Positions 8,187 to 17,020 of a DNA stretch of 48,621 nucleotides are shown piece after piece. Position 1 is the first letter of the stretch; every line of letters starts with the position of its first letter. A program made the position numbers and the translations under genes. Below the pieces are notes generated by a model. That model was not told the origin of the DNA. It saw only the letters and a program-made list of their open reading frames with translations, and did no database searches. The DNA comes from Rhodospirillales bacterium (GTDB lineage: Bacteria > Pseudomonadota > Alphaproteobacteria > TMED109): positions 1 to 48,621 of the forward strand of contig JAPPED010000012.1 in the NCBI GenBank assembly GCA_028824295.1, in the 5' to 3' direction.

Positions 8187-9860
8187 ATGAACAGCATCTT
8201 CGGTCGCGAAGCCTTTCTCGCGCTGCTCGAAAGCGAAGGCGTGTCCCATCTATTCGGAAACCCCGGCACCACCGAACTCCCGATCATGGCCGCACTGCCC
8301 GATCGGCCGGCGATCAACTATGTCATGGCGCTCCAAGAGGCGCTCGTGGTGGCCATGGCGGACGGCTACTCGCGCGCATCCGGCGACCTCAGCGCCTGCA
8401 ACGTTCACGTCGCGCCCGGCCTGGGCAACGCCATGGGGTCGCTTTACAACGCAAAGTGGATGGGGTCGCCGATCATCGTCACGGCCGGCCAGCAGGAGCA
8501 GGGGCACGGGCTCACCGAGCCGATGCTCTATGACTCCCTAGTGCCGATTGCGCAGCCGCTTGTGAAATGGGCGGTCGAGGTCAACCGGCTTCAGGACCTG
8601 CCGCGGATCGTGCACCGGGCGGCCAAGGTCGCGATGACCCCGCCGACCGGACCGGTGTTCATCTCGCTGCCCGGCGACATCCTCAATGAGCAAGATGCGC
8701 TGGAGCTTGGCCGGCCCACCCGGGTCGATACGTCCGGTCGCCCGAGCGATGCTGGGCTCGGGCGGCTGGCAGACCGGCTGCTCGCGGCGCGGCACCCGGT
8801 CATCATCGCCGGACACGAGATCGCGACCGCCGATGCCCTCGGGGAAGCGGCTACCCTCGCCGAGTTGCTCGGTGCACCGGTGTACCAACAGACGGTGTGC
8901 GACGGCGCCCATTTCCTCTCCGAGCATCCGGCTTTCATGGGCGCACTGACCCGCGACCAGCGACAGGTTCGCGACACGCTTGCTCCTCACGACCTGATGT
9001 TCTGCGTCGGCTCCGACGTGTTGCGCATGTCCGTGTTCAGCGAGACTGACCCGATGCCCGACGGCATGGTCGTGGTCCAGCTGGGGCTTCGCGACTGGGA
9101 GATGGGCAAGAACTACCCCGCGGATATCGCGTTGCGGGCCGACGTGAAGGAAGGCCTCGCCGCCCTAGCCGGCGCGATCCAACGCAAGCAAGGCCCGGCC
9201 GGCGCCCGGAAGGCGGCAGCGGCGCTTGCAGCGCTCGGCCCATCCAACTGGTCGGCGAAGCGCGAAGCCGTTCGGATCGATGCCCTGAAGGGTGCCGGCG
9301 CAACGCCCATGCCGCCGTCGCTGGCCATGCTTCGGATCGTGGATGCCCTGCCCGACGACGCGGTCATCGTCGACGAAGGGATCCTGAGTACCCGCTCCCT
9401 CCCCTCGCTCTATCCGTTCCGCGACGCGAAGGCGCTCTTTGGTCTGGGCAGCGGCGGCATCGGGTTCGCGATGGCCGGGGCGGTCGGTGTGCAGCTCGCC
9501 CTTCCCGATCGTCCCGTCGTCGCCATCGTCGGCGACGGCAGTGCCATGTACAGCATCCAGGCCCTCTGGACCGCTGCCAACGCCAAGCTCCCGATCACGT
9601 ACGTCATCGCCAACAACGGCGGCTACAGGATCATCAAGGAGCGGCTGAAGTCGTTTCACGGCGTCGAGCGCTACACCGGCATGGAGTTCAAGGACCCGCC
9701 AATCGACTTCACCGGGCTGGCCCGCTCAATGGGGGTGTACGCTCAGTCGATCACGGACCCCGACGACATCGCGCCCGCCATCGCCGAGTCGACCCGGTGC
9801 AACCAGCCGACGCTGCTTGACGTTATGGTCGACGACGGGTTCGGGAACGAAGGACGGTAG
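8187..9860 (+). CDS. Thiamine-diphosphate-dependent decarboxylase, benzoylformate decarboxylase-like
   Basis: A 557-residue three-domain ThDP enzyme (N-terminal Pyr domain, central domain, C-terminal PP domain). Seen: Glu51 in YVMALQEALVV, which activates the cofactor; and VGDGSAMYS near residue 448 with the paired NN in VIANNGGY, the Mg/diphosphate motif. It aligns well with benzoylformate decarboxylase (MdlC): His74 in NVHVAPGLGN and the His of LSEHPAFMG match that enzyme's two active-site histidines, while its active-site Ser is Thr28 here (GNPGTTE). A 2-keto acid (benzoylformate-like) decarboxylase is the best guess; a carboligase or another pyruvate-oxidase-family member is possible. The usual mandelate-pathway partners are absent. 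The AGAGG before the ATG is rather far (about 13 bases). Confidence 0.85.
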   Translation: MNSIFGREAFLALLESEGVSHLFGNPGTTELPIMAALPDRPAINYVMALQEALVVAMADGYSRASGDLSACNVHVAPGLGNAMGSLYNAKWMGSPIIVTAGQQEQGHGLTEPMLYDSLVPIAQPLVKWAVEVNRLQDLPRIVHRAAKVAMTPPTGPVFISLPGDILNEQDALELGRPTRVDTSGRPSDAGLGRLADRLLAARHPVIIAGHEIATADALGEAATLAELLGAPVYQQTVCDGAHFLSEHPAFMGALTRDQRQVRDTLAPHDLMFCVGSDVLRMSVFSETDPMPDGMVVVQLGLRDWEMGKNYPADIALRADVKEGLAALAGAIQRKQGPAGARKAAAALAALGPSNWSAKREAVRIDALKGAGATPMPPSLAMLRIVDALPDDAVIVDEGILSTRSLPSLYPFRDAKALFGLGSGGIGFAMAGAVGVQLALPDRPVVAIVGDGSAMYSIQALWTAANAKLPITYVIANNGGYRIIKERLKSFHGVERYTGMEFKDPPIDFTGLARSMGVYAQSITDPDDIAPAIAESTRCNQPTLLDVMVDDGFGNEGR

Positions 9861-10780
9861 GACCGGCCTGAATGCTATCGCCGCACGCGGGGCGACCAAA
9901 GCGGCGCTCACTTGTTTCCGCCGACCGGTGTCGCGATGGATAAAAGCGGGCACGGCCGCCCAGCGCAACGGTCTGTCCTGGTACGAGATCGAAGTGGCGA
10001 TCGGCGCCGCGACCGGGTCGCAGGGAGATGCTTCCATGCCGGATCGCGTCGGCGAGGCCGGAAATGTGATCACCAGATCGGCTGCCGGCGCATTGCCCGC
10101 GGCCCGCGAACGACTCCCGCGAACACACGAACCTGCCAACGTTGTGGTGACGGAAGCCACGCTCGAACCCGTTGCCTGCGATGCCGGCCCCGGCCGGCCG
10201 GCGCACGCAAGCCTCATTGCGCTCAGCCCCGCCATGCCGGCGGAAGTCCATCCCCACACCGGGGACCACTCGCCGCTGAGCTACCTCTCCAAGCCGCCGA
10301 TCAATTATTTTTCGCGAGCCCTGCGCAAGGCACGACCTCGAGCGACGCGGCGGCGTCAGGCTCGCTGAGCATACGCCCGCCAGCCCGCCGGTCGTTGGCC
10401 CATGGGGCGCTGTTCATGAGTACTGCGCTTCCCGGGCACAGGCAGCCGGACTGCCAGCGAGATGACAGCCTGGCGCTTGATCGCGGAGGCGGATCCGCGC
10501 GCGAAGTTCGGCATCGTTGTTGAAGAACTTTAGATCTCGGAGTCGCCGGCCCAACTGAAGCGGATACCCCCTCGGCCACGGCGTTGATTTCCACGGCACC
10601 TTTGGCGGTCGGTCCCGGCCCGGCTGCATGGCAACAGGTGGCCACCGAACTCAGCGTGAAAGCCAGCCGAACCCGACGTCGGCTTCGATGGCCGGTCAGC
10701 TCTCGGATGTCCGACCTGGAACGGGTGGTGTCTACACTGCACACAGCCACTTTGCCCGTCACCTTCCGTCGGAGGCCGCC
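9861..10780. other. Long gap without recognisable gene
   Basis: 920 bases. Open frames on both strands run through parts of it but match nothing I recognise; the plus-strand frame from 10628 is the untranslated lead-in to the next gene. A stretch at 10271-10295 resembles a tRNA 5' end on the minus strand but lacks the rest (see the rejected list). Confidence 0.5.
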
Positions 10781-12499
10781 ATGTCCGTAATGGCCGTCAC
10801 CCGTGGTCACCATTACGTCGTCAGCTCCGGGCACGAACTCGCGTCACTCGCCGCGTTTGAAGTGCTCGACAACGGCGGCAACGCCATCGATGCGGGGGTC
10901 GCCGCGATCCTGGCCCTCGAAGTGGTCTACAGCGAGCAGGTGAGCGTTGCGGGGGTCGCGCCAATGATCATCCGCCTGGCCGAAACCGGAGAGGTGATCA
11001 CGATCGCGGGAGTCGGAGGCTGGCCGCGCGCGCTCGACGTCGACGCGTTCATCGCGCGGCACCGGGGCAACATTCCGCTCGGTGTGCGGCGCACTGTCGT
11101 GCCGGCCGCGCCCGATGCCTGCCTCCAGGCGCTGGAACGGTGGGGAACCATGACGTTCCGGGATGTGGCTCGGCGCGCCGTGCACTACGCTTCCATGGGC
11201 TTCGCCCGCCATCCCGTCATGCTCGACTACCTGCGCCAGTACAGCGACGACATGCGTCACTGGCCGGACAACGTCGCCATCTGGATGCCTGGCGGTGAGG
11301 TGCCCGAACCCGGTGATCGGCTGGTGCAGGCCGACCTCGGCCGCGTGCTCCAGTTCCTCTGTGACGAAGAGCGTGCCGCCGGCGGTGACCGCAGGTCCGG
11401 GCTCGCGGCGGTACGCCGGGCGTTCTACCGTGGCGACATCGCCAGTCAGATTCTTGCGCACCAGCGGACGCATGACGGCCTTCTGGCGGCCGAAGACCTG
11501 GAATCGTTTCGCTGCCAGGTGGTTCCTTCGGTGTTCCGCCGGTTCCGACTCAACGGTGAGGAGGTCGAAGTCCACACCGGTGGCGCTTGGTGCCAGGGAC
11601 CGTTCCTGCTCGAGGCGCTCTCCATCGCGGAGGCGGCCGGAATACCGGACATGGAACACGGCTCCGATGCCTACCTGCATGCCATCGCCGAGATCCTCAA
11701 GCTGACACTGGCGGATCGCGAAGGCTACCTGGGCGACCCGGATTTCGTGGACGTGCCTCTGAACACGCTGATCGGGAACGCCTACGCCTCCGAGCGACGC
11801 AAAGCCATCGATCCCGAGGCCGCGTCCCCCGGCATGCCGCTGCCCGGCAGCATCCCTGGCCGTACGGCCTACGTTCCCCCATGTGCCGCCGGCGAGGCGC
11901 CGGCTGGACCGCCGCCTGACACCTCGATCGTCTGCGTCATCGACGGCGAGGGAAATGCGCTCTGCTCCACCCCGTCGGACACGAGCTGGGACACGCCGGT
12001 GGTGCCCGGTACAGGCTTCGCGGTGTCGGCGCGCGGGGCGCAGTCGTGGGCGGTGCCCGGTCATCCCTCTTGCATTGCGCCCGGGAAGCGTCCCCGCCTC
12101 ACCCCGAGCCCTTGCCTCGTCCTTTCTCCTGGACGATGGGTCATGCCGTTCGGCACTCCGGGCGGAGACGTCCAGATCCAAGCGAACCTGCAATCGCTCC
12201 TCAATCATCTGTCCTTTGGAATGCCGATCCAGGACGCGGTCGAAGCGCCCCGCCTCGTCACCCACAGCCATCCCGACACGTTCGCCCCTCACACGGCCCA
12301 GCCCGGACTGCTGACAGTCGAAGGGCGGGTCGACGAGACGGCATGTGACCGTCTCACCGCACGCGGACACCGCATCGAACGCCTTGCGGATTGGACCCAT
12401 TGGGCAGGCGGGGTATGCGCGGTTCGGAAGGACCTCGCAACGGGTGCGATCGAAGGTGCCGCTGATCCGCGGCGCTGTAGCCGAGCGATGGGCTGGTGA
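10781..12499 (+). CDS. Gamma-glutamyltransferase-family (Ntn-hydrolase) protein
   Basis: A 572-residue member of the gamma-glutamyltranspeptidase family, normally self-cleaved into two chains at a Thr that becomes the nucleophile. Thr381 in PPDTSIVCVIDGEGNA sits where the family has TTHxSVVD, so the cleavage site is kept although the neighbouring His is replaced. Other family marks: GHELASLAAFEVLDNGGNAIDA near the N-terminus, IAPGKRPRLTPSP, and FGTPGGDVQIQ followed by QDAVEAPR. The glycine-rich motif near residue 60 is altered (VAGVAPMII). GGAGG sits 5 bases before ATG 10781. No signal peptide is seen, unlike periplasmic GGTs. The substrate may be a gamma-glutamyl compound or an amide. The Liv-type operon 730 bases downstream runs the same way. 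Confidence 0.88.
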   Translation: MSVMAVTRGHHYVVSSGHELASLAAFEVLDNGGNAIDAGVAAILALEVVYSEQVSVAGVAPMIIRLAETGEVITIAGVGGWPRALDVDAFIARHRGNIPLGVRRTVVPAAPDACLQALERWGTMTFRDVARRAVHYASMGFARHPVMLDYLRQYSDDMRHWPDNVAIWMPGGEVPEPGDRLVQADLGRVLQFLCDEERAAGGDRRSGLAAVRRAFYRGDIASQILAHQRTHDGLLAAEDLESFRCQVVPSVFRRFRLNGEEVEVHTGGAWCQGPFLLEALSIAEAAGIPDMEHGSDAYLHAIAEILKLTLADREGYLGDPDFVDVPLNTLIGNAYASERRKAIDPEAASPGMPLPGSIPGRTAYVPPCAAGEAPAGPPPDTSIVCVIDGEGNALCSTPSDTSWDTPVVPGTGFAVSARGAQSWAVPGHPSCIAPGKRPRLTPSPCLVLSPGRWVMPFGTPGGDVQIQANLQSLLNHLSFGMPIQDAVEAPRLVTHSHPDTFAPHTAQPGLLTVEGRVDETACDRLTARGHRIERLADWTHWAGGVCAVRKDLATGAIEGAADPRRCSRAMGW

Positions 12500-13227
12500 C
12501 AACACCGGGCGTGTGGGTTCTCGCGTCTATCAGGTCAGGGCGCCCCGCCGCAAAAGTCGGTATTCAAACCCAGGAGCGGGAGAACGGAAACGGCTTCTCG
12601 AATGCGAGGCCGGGGGCGGACTACCCGGCATCGATCGGCCGAACACGTGCGATCGGCTTACCACGGCACCAAGTCGGTGCAGCGAATTTGAGCACTGCAG
12701 CCGGCGCATCTCGGGATAGGGGTCATCGGCCGAACGGGATCGATGATCAAGTCACCCGCGCCACGGCGGAACCTCCATGTCGAACGCTGCAGCCGATGCT
12801 GGAGCCGCAGCCGACCCCAAGGTTTCGGCAAGCCCGCGGTCCGAGCCCGCTGCGCGGGTCAAGAACGCCCCATCAGGTTGCCTGCGCTGCAAGCGTTTCT
12901 TCGCGTGGAGCCGGTTGGGCCGCGGCACCGCCTGTTGCCAATAGCAGTCCGCCGTACTGATGGACTTACGTCCTGATTGATTTGGCAACGTAGCTTGAAG
13001 TTCCTGTTCAGCGCGCCGAAGTCGGGATGTGCTTCCTGATGCGCACCAAGCTCACGTACCTGCGCATTGCAGCGATTTCTATGGGTTGTCTGGCGCGTTC
13101 GGTACAATTCCGGACTGTGACTCTGCCTGGTGCCTTGTCCCGGATGACCTGCTCAACGTCCGGATTGACACGAAAGCGGAGATACTCCCGGCAGACCATG
13201 AGCATGGGCAACTGAAGGAGACGGCAG
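12500..13227. other. Gap between the GGT-family gene and the first Liv operon
   Basis: 728 bases, with only one weak small open frame (12777-12944, listed separately). TTGACA occurs about 60 bases before the binding-protein start but has no convincing -10 at the right distance. No terminator was recognised after the GGT-family gene. Confidence 0.45.
12777..12944 (+). CDS. Possible 55-residue Cys/Arg-rich small protein
   Basis: Reads MSNAAADAGAAAD at the start and ends GCLRCKRFFAWSRLGRGTACCQ before TAG. The CxxC and the terminal CC could bind metal, and third codon positions are mostly G or C. The ribosome site is weak (CGGAAC) and no family is recognised, so it may be chance. Confidence 0.2.
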   Translation: MSNAAADAGAAADPKVSASPRSEPAARVKNAPSGCLRCKRFFAWSRLGRGTACCQ

Positions 13228-14409
13228 ATGAGACGGTTTGTGATGGCGGCCGCGGCCTTGACGATGGCGACATCGGCGGCGCAAGCGGACATGAAGGTCG
13301 GCGTCCTGATGGGTTTCACAGGGCCGATCGAGTCCCTTGCACCCAACATCGCAGCGGCAGCCGAACTTGCCATGCAGGAAGCCACGGAGTCCGGTGCATT
13401 CCTGGGCGGGAAGCAGGTCATCCCTGCGCGCGGCGACTCCACCTGCATCGATGCCGCAGCGGCGACCACCACGGCCGAGCGTCTGGTGACGTCAGACAAG
13501 GTCGCGGCCATCGTGGGCGCCGACTGTTCCGGCGTGACCATTGCCGTGGCGAACAACGTGGGCGTACCGAACGGCGTCACCATGATCTCGCCGTCGGCCA
13601 CATCGCCGGCACTCACCACGCTCGACGATCAGGGCTATTTCTTCCGCACCGCCCCGTCAGATGCGAGACAGGGCAAGGTGCTGGCTCAGGTCGCCAAGGC
13701 ACGCGGCATCGAGAGTATTGCGGTGACCTACACCAACAACGACTACGGGAAGGGTCTGGCAGACTCGTTCTCAAACGCCTTCAAGGCGGCCGGCGGTGCG
13801 GTCGTGCTGACAGTGGCGCACGAGGACAGCAAGGCCGACTACGCGGCGGAGGTCGGCGCGCTTGCCGCGTCCGGCGCAGAGCATCTCGCCGTGTTCGGCT
13901 ACATCGACAAGGGCGGCAAGGGGATCATCCAGGCATCGCTTGACGCCGGCGCCTTCGACACGTTCCTGCTCGCAGACGGCATGGTCGGCGATTCCCTGGT
14001 TGAAGCCATAGGGGAGGCACTGAACGGGTCCGTGGCGACCGCACCCGGTTCCGATTCCCCGAACGCCAAGAAGTTCCAGGCGGCCGCGGCACAGGCCGGC
14101 GTCGACGGTTCCAAACCGTTTTCCGGAGAGAGCTATGACGCAGCGGCGCTGATCATCCTCGCCGCCCAAGCGGCGGGGTCGACGGATCGGGCGGCAATCC
14201 AGTCAAAGATTCTTGAAGTCAGCAACGCGCCAGGCGAGCAAATCGGTCCGGCCGAGTTGGCCAGGGGTCTGAGCCTGCTCGCCGAGGGCAAGGCGATCGA
14301 TTACCAGGGTGCGACGGACGTCGAGCTGACGGCGGAAGGCGACGCGTCGAGCCCCTACAAGGAATATGAGGTCATGGACGGAGAGTTCACTACCGTGCGG
14401 GTCCATTGA
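13228..14409 (+). CDS. Liv-type ABC transporter periplasmic substrate-binding protein
   Basis: A 393-residue binding protein of the branched-chain-amino-acid family (type I periplasmic fold). It has an N-terminal signal peptide (MRRFVMAAAALTMATSAAQA, cleavage near residue 20), then MKVGVLMGFTGPIESL, the usual first strand and ligand loop, AIVGADCSGVTIAVANNVG, and VTYTNNDYGKGLADSF. GAAGGAGA lies upstream of the ATG. It is the first gene of a five-gene operon with two ATPases and two permeases. The family binds amino acids, amides, urea or aromatic acids; the ligand cannot be read from the sequence. The GGT-family enzyme upstream makes an amino acid or amide plausible, as inference. Confidence 0.93.
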   Translation: MRRFVMAAAALTMATSAAQADMKVGVLMGFTGPIESLAPNIAAAAELAMQEATESGAFLGGKQVIPARGDSTCIDAAAATTTAERLVTSDKVAAIVGADCSGVTIAVANNVGVPNGVTMISPSATSPALTTLDDQGYFFRTAPSDARQGKVLAQVAKARGIESIAVTYTNNDYGKGLADSFSNAFKAAGGAVVLTVAHEDSKADYAAEVGALAASGAEHLAVFGYIDKGGKGIIQASLDAGAFDTFLLADGMVGDSLVEAIGEALNGSVATAPGSDSPNAKKFQAAAAQAGVDGSKPFSGESYDAAALIILAAQAAGSTDRAAIQSKILEVSNAPGEQIGPAELARGLSLLAEGKAIDYQGATDVELTAEGDASSPYKEYEVMDGEFTTVRVH

Positions 14410-14504
14410 CCGATCGCGAGGCACGGGACCCTCGGGCGATTCCCGTCTCAGCGGCGCCCCGGCCTCGTTGCTGATCTAACGCGTACACCGGGACGGGCAC
14501 CCGC

Positions 14505-15296
14505 ATGATCCGCGTGGTGGACCTGCACAAGCATTTCGGTGGCGTGCGGGCGGTCGACGGGGCGAGCCTGAACATCGGGGAAGGGGCGATCACCGGCCTG
14601 ATCGGGCCGAATGGTGCGGGCAAGACCACCCTCTTCAACGTCATCGCCGGGGTCTACCCGCCCACCTCTGGCCGCGTCTTTCTGGCCGAGGAGGACATCA
14701 CGGGCCTCCGCCCGCATCAGCTCTATCGCAGGGGCGTGGTGCGCACGTTCCAGATTGCGCATGAGTTCACCACGTTAACCGTCGTCGAGAACCTGATGGC
14801 GTCGGTCGGCAACCAGACCGGCGAAAGCCTTGTCGGGGCGTGGCTGCACCGGGGCCGCGTGCGGGAGGAGGAAGCGAGGCTTCGAGGCCGGGCGGAGGAA
14901 GTGATCGAGTTCCTGAACCTCGGAGAGGTCGCCGATACGCCGGCCGGTGAACTCTCGGGCGGCCAGAAGAAGCTTCTGGAACTCGCCCGCGTGATGATGA
15001 CCGGCGCCAAGGTAGTCCTGCTCGACGAGATCGGGGCCGGGGTCAACCGAACGCTGCTGCGTTCCATCTCGGGGGCCATTCTGCGGCTCAATATCCATCA
15101 CGGATACACGTTCTGTCTGATCGAGCACGACATGGACTTGGTCTCGCTGCTCTGCGACCCGGTGATCGTGCTGGCGGAGGGGAAGGTCCTCGTCGAAGGT
15201 TCCCCCATGGATGTTCGGTCCGACGATCGGGTCATCGAAGCCTACCTGGGCTCCAGGTCGCGAACCGGCGGTCCCGGGGCGGCTGGTCCCGCATGA
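14505..15296 (+). CDS. LivG-type ABC transporter ATPase (operon 1)
   Basis: A 263-residue cytoplasmic ATPase. Walker A is GPNGAGKTT (residues 34-42), signature LSGGQKKLLELAR, Walker B VVLLDE with IGAGVN replacing the common PxAGLN, and a switch His in LIEHDMDLV. It pairs with the following LivF-type ATPase to drive import through the two permeases. The stop overlaps the next start (ATGA). It lies 95 bases after the binding-protein gene. Confidence 0.93.
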   Translation: MIRVVDLHKHFGGVRAVDGASLNIGEGAITGLIGPNGAGKTTLFNVIAGVYPPTSGRVFLAEEDITGLRPHQLYRRGVVRTFQIAHEFTTLTVVENLMASVGNQTGESLVGAWLHRGRVREEEARLRGRAEEVIEFLNLGEVADTPAGELSGGQKKLLELARVMMTGAKVVLLDEIGAGVNRTLLRSISGAILRLNIHHGYTFCLIEHDMDLVSLLCDPVIVLAEGKVLVEGSPMDVRSDDRVIEAYLGSRSRTGGPGAAGPA

Positions 15297-15997
15297 GCTT
15301 CCTGACCGGCACCGACATGTATGGCGGGTACGGCGGCGGCGACATACTGCGGGGCTGCACAGTAGCGGTCGACAAGGGCGAGATCGTGGTGATGGTGGGC
15401 CCGAACGGCGCCGGCAAGTCGACAGCCATGAAGGCCCTGTTCGGGATGGTGCGGCTCCGCCAGGGGGAGGTTCGACTGGCCGGTCAAGCCATCACCAGTC
15501 TCTCGCCGCAGAGTCGCGTGAAGCGGGGAATGGCGTTTGTTCCGCAGACCGGCAACATCTTCACGACCATGACGGTTGAGGAGAACCTGGAGATGGGCGC
15601 CTTCTTGCGCCGCGACGACATCTCGGAAAGCATGGAACGCGTGTTCGGACTGTTTCCCGCTCTCGGGGAGAAGCGTCGCCAGTCGGCCGGGGAATTGTCC
15701 GGCGGCCAGCGCCAGCAGGTGGCAATCGGCCGCGCGCTGATGACGCAACCGGCCGTGCTCATGCTTGACGAGCCCACTGCCGGCGTGGCTCCAATCGTTA
15801 TGGACGAGCTGTTCGACCGGATTCTCGAAATCCGGCAGGCGGGCATCGCCGTGCTCATGGTGGAACAGAACGCCCGTCAGGCGCTGGCGATCGCGGATCG
15901 CGGGTTCGTGCTGGTGACCGGCGAGAACCGGTTTACCGACAGCGGCCGGGCCCTGCTGGCCAACCCGGAAGTACGACGCTCGTTTCTCGGCGGATGA
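15293..15997 (+). CDS. LivF-type ABC transporter ATPase (operon 1)
   Basis: A 234-residue partner ATPase. Walker A is GPNGAGKST (about residue 37), signature LSGGQRQQVAIGRAL, Walker B VLMLDEPTAGVAP, and MVEQNARQAL for the switch region. The start overlaps the LivG-type stop by four bases, which implies translational coupling. The permease gene begins six bases after the stop. Confidence 0.93.
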   Translation: MSFLTGTDMYGGYGGGDILRGCTVAVDKGEIVVMVGPNGAGKSTAMKALFGMVRLRQGEVRLAGQAITSLSPQSRVKRGMAFVPQTGNIFTTMTVEENLEMGAFLRRDDISESMERVFGLFPALGEKRRQSAGELSGGQRQQVAIGRALMTQPAVLMLDEPTAGVAPIVMDELFDRILEIRQAGIAVLMVEQNARQALAIADRGFVLVTGENRFTDSGRALLANPEVRRSFLGG

Positions 15998-16003
15998 CCG
16001 GCG

Positions 16004-17020
16004 ATGGGCGTCGACGTCGTCAATGCGATGGTCCTGTTGGCGAATTTCGTCGTCGTTCCAGCGCTTGCCTATGGATCACAGCTCGCGCTGGGCGCGCTCG
16101 GGATCACGCTCGTCTACGGGATACTGCGCTTCGCCAACTTTTCCCATGGGGACCTGATGGCGTTCGGCACGATGGTCGTGATCATGCTGACGTGGCAGCT
16201 GCAGGCGTGGGACGTCGGGCTGGGCCTCCTGCCGACCGCATTGCTGGCCCTTCCCCTTGGCATCGCCGCGACCATCGCCGTCGGCCTGGCCGCCGACCGG
16301 GCGGTCTTCCGGTTCTATCGTCTGAGACGCAGCGCGCCGATGGTGCTGGCCATTGCCTCGGTTGGTGTGATGTTCGTCCTCAACGGTGTCGTCCGGGTGG
16401 TCATCGGCCCGGATGACCGATCCTTTTCGGACGGCGCTCGCTACCTGATCAACGCGCGCGAGTTCAAGACTCTGACAGGCCTTGCCGAGGGGCTATCGAT
16501 CCGCACATCCCAGGTCCTGACCCTGGCCCTGGCAGTCATCGCGGTCACGGCGCTGTTCTGGTTCCTGCGCCGTACCCGCGCCGGCAAGGCGATGCGCGCC
16601 TACTCCGACAACGAGGACCTGGCCCTTCTTTCGGGCGTCGAACCGGACCGGGTGGTCCTGCTGACCTGGGCCATCGCGGCCTCGCTTGCCGCGGTTGCCG
16701 GCACACTCTACGGGCTCGACAAGAGCTTTCAGCCGTTTACCTACTTTCAGCTCCTGCTTCCCATGTTTGCTGCCGCGATCGTGGGTGGAATCGGACAGCC
16801 GCACGGTGCGATTGCGGGCGGCTTTCTGGTCGCCTTCTCCGAAATCGCGCTCACCTACCCCTACAAGAAGTTCCTGGGTTATCTCCTCCCTGACGACATG
16901 CGTCCCGTTGGCCTCGTGCAACTCCTCTCCACCGACTACAAGCTCTCGGTCTCATTCGTGATCCTGGTCGTGGTTCTACTGTGGCGGCCGACTGGGCTGT
17001 TTCGGGGGCGTAGCTCATGA
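16004..17020 (+). CDS. LivH-type ABC transporter permease (operon 1)
   Basis: A 338-residue polytopic inner-membrane permease. LALGALGITLVYGILRFANF, then SHGDLMAFGTM, is the family's first-helix motif; VVGGIGQPHGAIAGGFLVAF-like sequence near residues 260-280 is its hallmark glycine-rich loop. Hydrophobic segments run to the C-terminal FVILVVVLLWRPTGLF. It forms the translocation path with the LivM-type protein. The stop overlaps the next start by four bases. Confidence 0.93.
   Translation: MGVDVVNAMVLLANFVVVPALAYGSQLALGALGITLVYGILRFANFSHGDLMAFGTMVVIMLTWQLQAWDVGLGLLPTALLALPLGIAATIAVGLAADRAVFRFYRLRRSAPMVLAIASVGVMFVLNGVVRVVIGPDDRSFSDGARYLINAREFKTLTGLAEGLSIRTSQVLTLALAVIAVTALFWFLRRTRAGKAMRAYSDNEDLALLSGVEPDRVVLLTWAIAASLAAVAGTLYGLDKSFQPFTYFQLLLPMFAAAIVGGIGQPHGAIAGGFLVAFSEIALTYPYKKFLGYLLPDDMRPVGLVQLLSTDYKLSVSFVILVVVLLWRPTGLFRGRSS

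Noticed and set aside
10271-10295. tRNA-like 5' end on the minus strand (GGAGAGGTAGCTCAGCGG)
   Set aside because: Only the acceptor/D-arm resemblance is present; no anticodon arm, TpsiC arm or matching 3' acceptor strand follows.
10844-12505. 553-codon open frame on the minus strand
   Set aside because: Antisense shadow of the GGT-family gene, a GC-rich codon artefact with no recognisable domain.
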